Assembly (NCBI RefSeq): GCF_036324505.1
Contig: NC_086368.1
Location: 7,959,016 to 8,023,015 of the forward strand
DNA from: Eleginops maclovinus
Lineage: Eukaryota > Chordata > Actinopteri > Perciformes > Eleginopidae
Length of the DNA: 64,000 nt
Direction: 5' to 3'
The notes under the pieces are model-generated. The model was not told the DNA's origin. It searched no databases and saw nothing but the letters and a program-made list of their open reading frames with translations. Positions 50,396-61,200 of this stretch are shown here, piece after piece. The position numbers and the translations under genes are program-made. Position 1 is the stretch's first letter, and each line of letters starts with the position of its first letter.

Positions 50396-50590
50396 TCCAT
50401 AGGGTCTTGGCTCAGTTCACATCCCGACAGACCAAGTACTACTGAGGTGTCCCTGAGCAAGGCACCGTTACCTATACTGCTCCCCGGACGCTGTACATAA
50501 TGTCAGCCCACTGCTCCTAACACTAGGATGGGTCAAATGTAGAATTTCAATTTCCCCTCTGTGGGACGTTTAAGGGTATTATTATTCTTT
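50396..50590 (+). repeat. Probable fish retroposon fragment
   Basis: Contains 'tgaggtgtccctgagcaagg', 'ctgctccccggacgctgt' and 'gcccactgctcctaacac', a block I know as a very common dispersed repeat of teleost genomes, followed by 'aatttcccctctgtgggac', a retroposon-like tail. Class (SINE or LINE UTR) is not certain. Confidence 0.5.
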
Positions 50591-50943
50591 TCTATACATA
50601 ATGAAAAAGCAGAGGGAACACTGGCATCTCTGTACGTCAGATGTGCCAGTGACCAGTTATTTAGTCTTGTTGACGTTTTGAACATTATGATGGAGTTGTT
50701 GTCATTGAGTATACTGTCACATACATTTTGCCAGGTTCTGTTTACACATCTAATGTTTCGATTTTCAGGTTTAGGTTATTTGTTTCATGTATAGTTAAAC
50801 ATCCATGTTTAGATTTGATGTTGAGTCATGTATCATTGTTGTTAATTCACCTTCACTTATGTTTAGTCTCATCATGCACGGTTAGTCACTTCCTGTTTTA
50901 TTTTGTATTTACCTATCCTTCTCTTTACAGAGCCCTTGGGTAC
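50591..50943. other. Non-coding, nothing recognised
   Basis: Frames at 50561-50794 and 50728-50967 show no domain. Confidence 0.4.
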
Positions 50944-51233
50944 GGTCGAATAGTCAGTTTAGCTTAGGAAGGTTCCTAACAGGGCGAAATGACCCGGAAG
51001 TACCCAAGTGGCCGCCATGATAACACCTGTTCGAATTCTCTAAATGATAGGAAAGGAGCTCCGAAACTTCCTTTATAACCTCCTTTAGCTAAGGAAACAC
51101 TGGACTTTCCTTTACGAAAGGAAAGTCGAAAATGCTGTCCCACAATGCCTTGCGGCCGCAACATTTCCTATGACACAACATTCGACCGTTCACGGAAACA
51201 GCCGATCGTGACCGAGAAATGCGTTTCATGAAA

Positions 51234-51682
51234 GTAAAGGCCGATATATGGTTCAACGGGTTAGAACTAGTGCGTCACCTCGATGCAAGGTTACAATTTT
51301 TGGGAGGTGCACGCAACGACGAAAGGAGGGCCCGCAACGACGCAACGGGTCTGTAAGGTACCTTGCTTTGCGGCGACGTTGAACCACATATCGGCCTTAA
51401 GGGCTGTGATTGGTCCGCTAAAACGACAAACGTCATTTAAAAAAAAAGCTAGAATGGACCAAGCAGAAGAATGTCTGGTGAACGTCTGGTAAACAAATAC
51501 AACGAGCGACGACGATAGACGTCAAAAGAATCTTGGTCAGTCTTTACAAAAAACATTGTGCCCCCTACCATTGTGGCGATGAATTGCATTGCTTCACGTA
51601 TACCCGACGCAGAACTATACATGTTCATGGCAACGCGTGGACGTTGCGTTACGTCAACGTTGAACCATAAATCGACCTTTAC
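51234..51682. mobile_element. Nested miniature inverted-repeat element
   Basis: Terminal inverted repeats of 25 bp with two mismatches: 51234-51258 (starts GTAAAGGCCGATATATGG) and the complement of 51658-51682. A third copy of the same sequence, in the right-end orientation, lies inside at 51377-51398 with one mismatch to the left end. Length 449 bp, no coding capacity, rich in CGTTGCG/CAACG-type motifs. No target-site duplication was evident, so the superfamily is unassigned. Confidence 0.72.
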
Positions 51683-52266
51683 GGTGCTTATTAAGCAGTT
51701 TAAAATGTATGCTGTAACTTTCTAAAGTGCTTTGTTTTGAACGTTCAACACTGTATTAATCAAAAGGAGAAATATGAACGTTTACTTTTTAACTGAAATG
51801 ATCAAATAAAGTCCACATTTCAGTGTTTACTGAGCTGTGTGGGGTTTCTTAAACGTTTTAAAACATGTTTAAATGGTGATATACAAAGTGATAGGTGAAG
51901 GCATAACTAGTTTATAATAAACACATTTGTATTTATTTTTAGATATTTCATACAATCGTATGTATGGGGATTCATGTGGGTTAATACGCACGGACTCGAG
52001 GTTAAGCTAAGTTTCACTTTACTGTTTTTATTTCAATTCCAACCTTGGGAATTAAGAATATATATATCACTGTTGTCCACATTCATAACGCATAAAACAA
52101 CACCATCAGAGCACGGTGCAGAGTAGAGGCGCTTTCAGTAGTCCGCTTTATAGAGAACTGTAGTCCCCCACAGCAGACGCACATTAATAACGTCTGCTGG
52201 CGCATCATAAATACGTGGGATAGTGTAATTGCAGTCGGAGCACTGCAGTCTCTAGTCTTTGAATTC

Positions 52267-52327
52267 TCCTATCGACTATTCCTTAACACTGACTTTTCAC
52301 GCAAAGCTTAAGGAATAGTAGATAGGA
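52267..52327. repeat. Inverted repeat, 20-bp arms
   Basis: The arm TCCTATCGACTATTCCTTAA (52267-52286) is matched by its reverse complement at 52308-52327 with one mismatch and a 21-nt loop. A third partial copy (GACGATAGGAGC) follows at 52331-52342. It lies in the subterminal part of the composite element. Confidence 0.85.
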
Positions 52328-52362
52328 ATAGACGATAGGAGCTGATTTTTTGACAATTCGTC

Positions 52363-53300
52363 CTTAGCCTTTGACTTCATGCAATTGTGTGTTTTCCCGT
52401 AGTTATATTTTCAGCCCCTCCCTTGATTGTTTCCAACTGTGTCACATTACCCATTCAGATAGCCCTTGTCTCCCTTTGTTCTCTGCCAGTTTGTCTTGTT
52501 TCATTTGTAGTCAAGCGAGCCAGTGTTATTTCAAGTATGGAGGTTATTTGTCTGAAACTAAAGCAAGATTACTTGTTTTTGTAAATGTTCCTTTGTGAAG
52601 TTTTACCTCTTCAAGAAATATTTTTTGTTGTAATTTTGAACGAGTCCTGCATTTGAGTCCAAATCTTTCAATCACGTTCCTGATATTGAAGAGTGAGAGA
52701 ATGTCAACGCCAAATGTATTTCAATTTAAGATGTAACATTACAGTGAAATACATATTGCAATTCACCCTTAACAAAATTGAGCTAAAAAAATACAGGTCT
52801 GGGAATAGCTAAATACTGTATCTGAGTAAAGCACAAACTAATTAGAGTACAACTACACAAAGAGATAACACGCTTGAACCAAATACAAGCATGTACTTGA
52901 CTGGCAAACAAATTGCATCTGTAATTTGGCACTCCACGTCCTTAACTTCTTTTCCAATGTACCTGCTGGTTTTGGCATTAAGGTGTAAATTATGTTCAGC
53001 TAATGGGACATGGATTCAGATGAAACATTTGAGGTCATAACACATAAAGTCTACACCGCAACTGAAAGCCAAGATGATGTATTTTACGAACAGTGGGAGA
53101 GATGCCCGTGGGCACAAACAGATAAAGAAAGTCATGAGATTGCAGCAAACGTGTGATTGATGTAAGCGAAGCCAATTTCATGGGTGCCATAAATGCCCGG
53201 CAAAGTATGCTTCATGCAGCTATTTTATGAATAAAAGAAGAAAAAAATAAACTTTGAACATTTCATCGACCAGAAAAGTGCTTTTTTAATGTAAGTAAAG

Positions 53301-53302
<2 letters not shown>
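52363..53302. other. Non-coding DNA, no gene seen
   Basis: Two overlapping frames at 52371-52598 have no domain. The rest is AT-rich single-copy sequence. Confidence 0.45.

Positions 53303-53355
<53 letters not shown>
53303..53355. repeat. (GT)n microsatellite
   Basis: About 26 uninterrupted GT units, seen directly. Confidence 0.97.
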
Positions 53356-53356
<1 letters not shown>

Positions 53357-53810
53357 CTGACTGAGATGGTATGAAAATGAAATAAATGTTAGATTTTTGT
53401 TGAATTGCTTTTATCAAGTTCTGTCTACCCATGCATCAGAGATGGACCTTTACACCTCTAAGAGATTAGAGTCCCAGCTCAAGTCCTTTGTCAAGCCAAC
53501 AAATATGTTCATTCAACAAGTATGCATGCTCGAACACAAGAACGATGGTGTACCAGAGGCCTCCAGTGACCCTGGGAAGTCCAATAAAAGATGAGATTGA
53601 GAGCATAATGTAGAAGTACAACCAATAGGTATTGTACAGGCATTTCATCATTATATATGTGTGTGAAAAAATGTCTCAGCAGAGCATTTCTTTATACTAA
53701 TCTGTCCACCCTTTGACATTTTAAAAGGCACTATTCGACCTTACCTCAGTTACTTAACAAATGGCACAAACGGAAAATTATGTTCTAACAGGGGCTGCAC
53801 ACTTTGGACC
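53356..53810. other. Non-coding, nothing recognised
   Basis: Antiparallel frames at 53397-53651 share the same DNA and have no domain. Confidence 0.45.
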
Positions 53811-54031
53811 CCCTATCCATCTCTTTTTTTAAAAATATTTTTTGGGGCAACCAGTGCCTTTTAATATGGTGCAGTTCAGAGACGGGGAGACAGAGGGGAG
53901 GACATGTGGCAAAGGGCCGGATTCGAGCCTGGGTCCACCGCACCGGGGATCGAGCCCCAGTGTATGGCCGCCTGCTCTACCCACTGAGCTATACGACGGC
54001 CCGGCCCGGCCCCCCCTCCCTATCCATCTCT
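53811..54031 (-). mobile_element. tRNA-derived SINE with target-site duplication
   Basis: The insertion is flanked by the 14-bp direct repeat CCCTATCCATCTCT at 53811-53824 and 54018-54031. On the minus strand it begins with a tRNA-like head: an A-box TAGCTCAGTGG (complement of 53981-53991) and a B-box GGCTCGAATCC (complement of 53919-53929). A second B-box-like sequence GGGCTCGATCCC lies between them (complement of 53946-53957). The tRNA-unrelated body follows and the 3' end is A-rich, at 53825-53838 on the plus strand. This type is common in acanthomorph fish. Transcription by RNA polymerase III from the internal promoter is the family's mode; mobilisation would depend on a partner LINE. Confidence 0.88.
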
Positions 54032-54457
54032 ATGTCATCCTTAACAGGGTTTGCCTCTCTGTACTGCAATGCTTTTCCTTGCTCAAGATTATGTGGGTTA
54101 CATACAAAGTGATTGCCTGAGCTGTATATATTTTGTGTATCTCTTTTTGTAGTACACACTATAAAAACAGCAAAAACAAGAAAGAAGACTGCAAATGACT
54201 GCAGTTGTTTCAGCTGAGAAGAAGTTCTTCACAGTTTTAGTTCAACATGTACCTCACCCAAACAACCCAAACCTGTGCAACAAGTGTTCAATTTGTTGAG
54301 CAGTGAAGATGCAGGATACTGACAACACCATCAAGGTTAAAAGGTCTCGGAACTGGAATTCTATATTTTACAGCTTACCAATACTGAGTTCCGGGTGAAA
54401 AAACTGAAGTTGTGAGCAAAATAAAATAGAGACTGGAGAAGCTTGAACTAAAGCTAA
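54032..54457. other. Non-coding, nothing recognised
   Basis: Single-copy sequence between the SINE and the hAT element. Confidence 0.45.
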
Positions 54458-54465
54458 GCTGATAG

Positions 54466-54516
54466 CAGTGTTGTAGTACTTGAGTCCGGGACTCGGACTC
54501 AAGTACTACAACACTG
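54466..54516. repeat. Perfect terminal hairpin of the hAT element
   Basis: The first 22 bp of the element (54466-54487) are repeated as an exact reverse complement at 54495-54516 with a 7-nt spacer. The second arm therefore carries a complete extra inverted copy of the transposon terminus just inside the first. Confidence 0.95.
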
Positions 54517-55033
54517 CCTGGCTCGTGAGCTAAATTTAGAGACTCGTGACTTGACTTGGACTAAAGCACTAATGACTTGAACTCGGACTTAGACTCAAGC
54601 ATTCGGAATCGCAATGACTCGAAAGGACTCAACTTTGTCATTAAAACCCTGTGGTCGACTAACGCGCCGGTGTATTTTCGCAACGTTTTCGATATGTTTC
54701 TATTAACATTTATGCCACAATACGGCGTAGAAATGTTGCCGGAATCGGTAGACTCTCTTCTTTTCCGATGCATTCTCCCGCGAGATCCTACGTGATTCAC
54801 GGAGCTAGAGGGCCAATAATAGAGGTTGACGCATACATCTTTCTGAATGATGTGTGTGTCAAGCTCTCTTATTCGCCCTCTAGCTCCGGTGCAAGGGAGC
54901 GTTTTTCTGCTTCCATGTCATACATCGCACATGACGTCACGTCATGTTCTCATTAAAAAAAGAAACTAACGTGAACTCAGGTTTAACCGCGAACAAAAAC
55001 GACCCAATGCCCCAAAGAGAGCTCGTTTTGCGT

Positions 55034-55132
55034 TCAAAGACTTCACGTGCCATGGCAAAAAATGGAACGCAAAATGTTCCCTCTGTTCGAAGACGATTGA
55101 GGAGACAGCGGGGACTACCTCAAATTTCAACC
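55034..55132 (+). pseudogene. BED zinc-finger remnant of hAT transposase
   Basis: The frame reads 'FKDFTCHGKKWNAKCSLC', then 'SKTIEETAGTTSNFNL'. This matches the BED-type zinc finger at the N-terminus of hAT transposases: the C-x2-C pair is present (KCSLC) and the 'TTSNFNLH' approach to the His pair is clear. The two His residues and everything after are missing, because the sequence changes into a tandem CTCTCTTACACT-type repeat at 55135. In an intact hAT the finger binds the transposon ends. About 33 residues remain of a protein normally of 600 or more. Surrounding frames are broken. Confidence 0.78.
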
Positions 55133-55134
55133 TG

Positions 55135-55304
55135 CTCTCTCTCTTACACTAACTATCTCGCTCTCTTACACTTACTGTCTCTCTCTCTCTCTTACACTAA
55201 CTGTCTCTCTCTCTCTTACACTTACTATTTCGCTCTCTTACACTTACTGTCTCTCTCTCTTACACTAACTGTCTCTCTCTCTTACACTTACTGTCTCTCT
55301 CTGT
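55135..55304. repeat. Minisatellite, ~22-26 bp unit
   Basis: Seven to eight units of the form CTCTCTCTTACACTTACTGT, alternating 'acactaac' and 'acacttac'. Units differ by small CT-run length changes. It codes for a periodic Leu/Ser/Tyr-rich peptide in one frame, which is not taken as a gene. It begins exactly where homology to the BED finger stops. Confidence 0.9.
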
Positions 55305-55367
55305 CACCTGGTTAAATTGACGGGTTCAATACTTATTTTCCTACTGTTTTTGTGTTAAAAGCATGTT

Positions 55368-55706
55368 AAATAAAGCACATTAGAGTTTTGCATTTCTGTG
55401 AGTGTTGTGTTTTTCAAGTCTAAGAACATCTATGCTTAACATTGGTGCTGCCAGCATTTTTGTAAATAATCTATTCATGATAAAATACATGGTTATGTAT
55501 GTGCAAATAAAGCACATTAGAGTGGCATTTTTGCGAGTGTTATTGTTAAGAAGACAGGAGTGTAGTTATGAGCAACGAGAGTGCGTTAAACGGTAAAATG
55601 CATATGAAAGTTCATAGCACCCGCCATTAAGACACGCCTATGAGCTGCGGGACCACAGTTGTGTTTTTTTAAAGTTTAACAACATGTATGCTTACTTTAG
55701 TGCTGG
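55368..55706 (+). repeat. Internal duplication within the hAT element
   Basis: AAATAAAGCACATTAGAG at 55368-55385 recurs at 55505-55522, each followed by a similar 'gcattt.tg.gagtgtt' segment. The next part of the first copy ('ttgtgtttttcaagtctaag...tatgcttaacattggtgctg', ending near 55450) recurs at 55658-55706. The second copy is thus split by about 100 bp of unrelated sequence. Confidence 0.7.
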
Positions 55707-55881
55707 ACTTGCCCTCGGACTTGATCAATAGGGACTCGACTCGGACTTGACTCGGATGAGTAGTGGACTCAACTCGGACTCGACTTGGACATTTTTTTAA
55801 TGACTCGGACTTGAACACTGGAGACTTGAACCTGGACTTGGATTCGAGGCATAGTGACTTGACTACAACACTGGCTGATAG

Positions 55882-57734
55882 CATAAAATAACAAAGAAAC
55901 GTGTTTGTCGAAAAGGAAAAAGCAACATATGTTTAGCTTTCTTTAGAAGTTAGCATAATGAAAAGTGTTACCGCTACTCAAATAGTTTATAGTACATGGT
56001 CAATAGTACAACGCATATTCATGTTATTAAAGTGTTGTGAACTTATACCATGGCAGGCATTACATAAGACTCAATCTCCCAGGATCCTCCACCTTTGTCA
56101 AAACATTACATAACTTCCTGCAACCTGGAAGCAAAGGTGGTTCTCTACATCAGATGGTTATCTGATAATACTTATTAGAAGCAGATTCATCTTCTTTTAA
56201 AACTACATACTGAACACTTGCCTAAATGATTCACAGTTAGTCTTTAGCCAGGTTAGCATGCAGCAGCTACACTTCACAGTAGCACCAATGACTGATAACA
56301 ATCACAGAGGCCAACTTTATCGACCTTCCAACAGAACAAGCTGTTCAAATGAGCAAAGAATCAACTGACATCATGCAGCAGCAACATCAGAGTGTGTGAG
56401 ATTCATCAGCTTATCTAAAAAGCTAAGTAACCTCTTTCTAATGGTTTCACTGGGCAAAGCATTTAGCTTACATTTAGCTTACAAGGATAAGTTAGCAATT
56501 ACTGATTTAATTTCAGTTAAACACAAAGATGGTGCCCCATTCAGGTGCTTTAATATAAAAGCAGCCCTAAAATGTAATAATTATATTTGATTAAAACAAA
56601 TTCCTCCTGATAGCCGTGTTAATGACTTTGAGCTACTGGATCTACTTAATTGTAATCCCACCTTATTATCAACCCCATTATTAATCATTATTAATTTTCA
56701 ACACTAACCACTTATACCAAACCAAAAGAAAAGGACAGCTGCTGGGGTTCTTCTGACTGTTATCTCAGTATGTGAGGCAACATAAACCTTTCCCATTGTC
56801 CTCGCCGAAAAAACAAAACAAATAACGAGAAAACTCATAACCCTGAGAAAACAAACAAAAAAACAGATCAACTCGGTTCCAACTGCATTGGGCCAGAGGG
56901 GCTGTATCCAGAGTCCTCACAGGGTGGTCCTTAAGCAGGTTATAGGAACTGTTAAAATGACCAACAACTAAATGAAATACTATTGGTGCAACATTTCGTT
57001 TAATGTGACAAAGGGACCAACTACTCTCAGCTTCAATGGGACAAACAATGAGAGCAGTTGCATCAGTATGAGAAATGATCCACTGTTTATGCTCTTAACA
57101 AATATAAATGCATGATTTCTGAATGAGATGCCTCTCTGACTACCAAATGGTTATGAACTGAGCAGTGCATATTTGAGTTATCCTGGGAAGGAAAAGAAAA
57201 AAGGTCATACATTGGCAAGATAGGAAGGTAGTACTCCTGATTTTGTGAGGATCCTAAGATTATTAGTGATGGTGTGATTCCATTGAAGTTTTCTGTTCAG
57301 CAATACATAAACATAACACAAATACCTTTTACTTTGTTGTTCTAAGTATGGATTCATGGACATTAATAATTTCCACTCTTTATCCTGTCTTTTTTTCTCA
57401 ATGGTTGCTTTTCTACCATCATGGGAGAATGTGCTAATGAGCAGATGGTTTGGTGTGCCCAGGTGACGGCTCGACAATAAGATATGTGTATGTCAACATG
57501 TTGCTTGAAAGAAATTGGCTTGGCTGTTCTGATGTCTTGGGCCTGGTGATTAATTGATGTATGATTAACAAAGCCGTCAGCTTGAGCTCCCAGGACAGAG
57601 CTGGACTGCGTTTATTGAACATATTTCTGCTGATCTGGGAAACATAGGATTCCAATTGTGGTAACCATAGCAAACCTTGCTAGGTAAAAAAGGTAGAGCC
57701 TAAAAATGCACAGGAATATTTCATTATGAATCTT
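55882..57734. other. Non-coding DNA, no gene seen
   Basis: Frames of 64-90 codons (56396-56590 plus, 57205-57477 and 57434-57673 minus) have no domain. Confidence 0.45.
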
Positions 57735-58215
57735 TCTAGAGAATAATCACAGGTGGGAGATGTAGATATTCGACTTAAGTATAGTACAGTTTAGTAATAC
57801 TCTGTTACAAGTAAAGGTCTAACATTATTGACATCAAATTAAACCTGGAGTACCTAAACTATGAGTATTGATTAAGCAGAATGGTCATTTTGATAATAAT
57901 GTATATTATTGGATTCTAAATAATGATTCATGTGTATATCATTTTGAAATGGAGCTAACTTTAATGACTTTTTACACTGCCAGGTGTCTTAATCCATAAT
58001 ACATTATAATTCATTTTTTACTGCTAAAGTAAATTGGCAAAATAACTAGAAAAAAATCCTTTCAAATCAATATAATGAGAAAAAAGGTAAAATATGTTAT
58101 TCCAAATTGTAGTAGAGTGGAAGTATGAAGAAGCATAAAATAGAAATACTCAATTAAAGTACACGTACCTAAAAAGTGACCTAAGTACAGCTCTTGAGTT
58201 AATGTAATTAACTAA
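57735..58215 (+). mobile_element. Old miniature element, 'GTACTTAAGTA' type
   Basis: The right part (58112-58204) contains 'tagtagagtggaagtatgaa', 'gcataaaatagaaatactca', 'attaaagtacacgtacct' and 'ctaagtacagctcttgagtt'. This is a diverged form of a repeat very common in teleosts, in which subterminal 'AGTACTTGAGTA' motifs precede both ends. The left part has the mirrored 'gacttaagtatagtacagtt' and 'ctctgttacaagtaaagg'. Ends and target-site duplication are not preserved. I associate this family with hAT-like non-autonomous elements, but that is from memory and not shown here. Confidence 0.5.
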
Positions 58216-61200
58216 CTAATGTTAATGTACTTTATTTAAATAAATAATTATATACACCTACAATAAGCTTGTAACTCTTGTCAATGCAAACAACACAATT
58301 GCAAGTATTTCATATTCATGGTCCTTAATTCAAACACCTTTGAAAGGAACATTTCTAAATATATATATCTTTATTTTAACATCTCCCACATATCAAAGCA
58401 CTGGAAATAAAGCCTCTTGTAAGTATATCTATGAAAATACAGTAGACTTTTAAGACCCTGTTTATACATTCTGAGATAGCAGTCGCTTTATAAAACTGTC
58501 TAAATTCTCTAAGTTGTTAGTAGTTACGGGTGAAAAACTCTACTCCCAGACTAGCTTGTCACAACATGTGCAGATAAATCGTTAAAGCCACAGCTTAGTT
58601 GCAGAAACATTGCAATAATTTTGCCAGGAAGCCAATAGGAAATTCAATTTATTTAGACAATAGCTAGATACCAGTGTTCATCTCATCTCCAAAATGCACA
58701 ATATCACAGTACGGCTATTTTATTTTTCACTGTCAGCTACTTTTATAGTAATTACTTTCTTGTAATATAACAAATCTGTCTGTATGGATTTCAGGCACAC
58801 AGTAAGCTTCTAAAACACACAGTGCAGATCCTCTGACAAGCTGTGGGTCTTATGGTTTGCTCTGCAGTTATTGATTTAGTTTCTCTTCATGGTGCTTCTC
58901 AGGCCCGTCTGTGGTAAAGTTGTTCAAAAAGGTCATGTATAGGATCCTGACATCTCACCCACTAAACATTTCAAATCCAACAAAGTTTTAGACTTTCCAG
59001 CTGAGTTTGTACACTCTTAAAATACAGGGGCGTTATCTTGTTATTCTCAGACTTCACTATAAGTATTTGCCCTCCTGCTTATGACATTATTGACAGTCCC
59101 TAACAACCCTGTCAGTCAATTGATAGCTTAGCAGTGATGTACTGTACAGCATGTTGCCTGCAGTGCCTGACTCATCACCCTCTCTCAGACTTTATTTATA
59201 CATTTTCTCAGAGGTCATAAGGTTTTACATTAAACAGAAATGAGCCTAGCATTTCACATGTGCCATCTGCAGACTCTAAATGACAAAGTCTGGCAGTGGG
59301 TGGAGAAGGTGGGAAGAAGGATTGATTTGATGCATGTGAGACTCCACAGGAAAATCAATATGCTCACCGAAACCCAAGATTGACTTAAGAGCACATGCCA
59401 ACCACCTCTGAGCAGTGCTGAGAGCAAATGTCGACATAGTTTGTTATAGACGCTCTGAGCTGATAGGATCTCGGAGGCCTGCTTTTTACTCCAGCACATC
59501 GCCTGCCCGTAGGACACTCACTCAACTCCTCGCCCAGTTGGGTTGGAATAATATTACAGAGGTGGGTGGCTAAGATATCACACTCCCCTACTATGTTATT
59601 GCTGTCAAGCTCCAGCATGTGTCAAACTAAGCTCTTTCTGTGGGCGTTTGGTGAGCAACTCACCTTTAAACATTCCTGAAGAATGAGACCATCAGATGGA
59701 TTTTTCCCTTTCATCTAAGGCTGTGCATATTCCTCTTTAAAATGTTCTAAATTCCACATGGTATTTTTTATTTAGACTTGAATAATAATGAGTAAAGCTT
59801 TAGATTACCAAACATAAAAAGTTGCTCTACTTTGATGGTAAAGATTTATGATGGAAAAATAAAATGTACGGCATGGATTATTAGAAAGGGCTTTTTCTTG
59901 AAGATGGTGTCAGAAAAGACAGCAACTATTTTGCTTAGAATTGTTGCTTATCTACAATATAAGGCAGTTGGGGAGCAGCTCGTTATTTTCCATCAGTGTA
60001 ATTGATAGTAATAGAGTGGTGCAGTAATTTGTTTAAAAACCCGGAAATAAGATAGTATTTTAGCGCAAAGTCATGTGTTTGTGGCTAGAACCCTAAAATA
60101 AGGTCTGTGGTTAAACAACCTGAGGAGATTTTCATGTTTTGTTTGACAACATTGACACTGATTTACCGTTTTACATTTCAACACTGGCTTAAATACGACA
60201 ATACATAAGGGGAGCAATGGACTCAAAAACATAAAAATATGGACATGAAAAGTTACTTTTTTTCAGCTTTTGTTATAAAAAATCCCTATTCATCTTCCTC
60301 AGTTTCAGATTAAAGTTAATTATAACTCCAGTGTTTCACTGTTTAAGTGAACATTTGGAGGCACCTGCCAATCACTGTCCTTCACTGACAGCGCTGTTTA
60401 TCTGAGCATTCAGCTCCTGTCCTCCCTGAAATTAATACCAGGCCAGGACAAAGTGGCTTCAAACCAAATCGGTACTATAATTGCTTTTTAGGGATGAAAT
60501 GTATTCTACACTTTGTAATAAAATGAATCTTCCTAGTTATGGCAGCACTTTGGAAAATGTTAATGGACGGCAGAAAGCCCACGGGGATGTTAACTCCAGG
60601 CGAGTAACCCAGGCAAAGTCTGAGCGGAGCAGAATTACAGCACATTAAAGGTAAATCTGGAGGTCATCGCCTGCACTGTGAGGCACTCTGTGTGTGACCC
60701 TATAACCCCCCCTCCAAGATTTTTATAGATGGGAACACTTTAATTTAACTTCATCATTCTTTCAAATTCATTGGCAACACTTTATAATAACCATCATTAA
60801 GAAATGATAAAGTATTTCTCTGTTACAGAAAATTAAGTAACAATTATTCATGGTATTACTAGTCAATTCACTCTTTGTATTATTTATTCGTTTTTTTGAT
60901 GTTATATATAATTAATTTATATATCCTATATTGTAAGATAGATAACATGAGATGATAAAAATGATATCTAATATTTCTATATTTTACATATTATACAAGT
61001 ATTTGCAAGGGATAACTTGATGATATGTAATCTTTAAAATAGTTTTAACTGTTTAATACTACTGTTTATAGATCTATAAACAATGTATAATATTAACCTT
61101 TTACATAGTACTAACTGTATTTCTATATTATGTTTGTTGCTGCTTTATATTAACCATTTAGGAAGTTGTTGTATTCATTAGGTTCAATTGAGTTGCAGTT

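Larger units (their letters stand above)
50944..52362. mobile_element. Composite non-coding DNA element, tentative
   Basis: A block clearly richer in CpG than its surroundings, without coding capacity. Its edges may be imperfect inverted repeats: GGTCGAATAGTCAG at 50944-50957 against the complement of TTGACAATTCGTCC at 52349-52362 (GGACGAATTGTCAA). A second miniature element is nested inside (51234-51682) and a hairpin lies near the right end (52267-52327). No transposase and no target-site duplication could be found, so class and outer borders are guesses. Confidence 0.35.
54458..55881 (+). mobile_element. hAT-superfamily DNA transposon, internally degenerate
   Basis: The element occupies 54466-55873 (1408 bp). 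It is flanked by an exact 8-bp target-site duplication GCTGATAG (54458-54465 and 55874-55881), the hAT signature. The termini are CAGTGTTGTAGT and its exact complement ACTACAACACTG. Subterminal regions are full of GACTCGGACTTGA-type repeats on both sides, which in hAT elements serve as transposase binding sites. Inside are a remnant of a BED zinc finger (about 55034-55132), a tandem repeat (55135-55304) and an internal duplication. No catalytic transposase domain remains, so it is non-autonomous. Confidence 0.9.

Noticed and set aside
53919..53991. A functional tRNA gene on the minus strand
   Set aside because: A- and B-box are present, but the cloverleaf arms do not pair properly and the sequence continues into a SINE body with an A-rich tail and target-site duplication.
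55135..55315. Leu/Ser/Tyr repeat protein
   Set aside because: It is the translation of a tandem CTCTCTTACACT repeat inside the hAT element.
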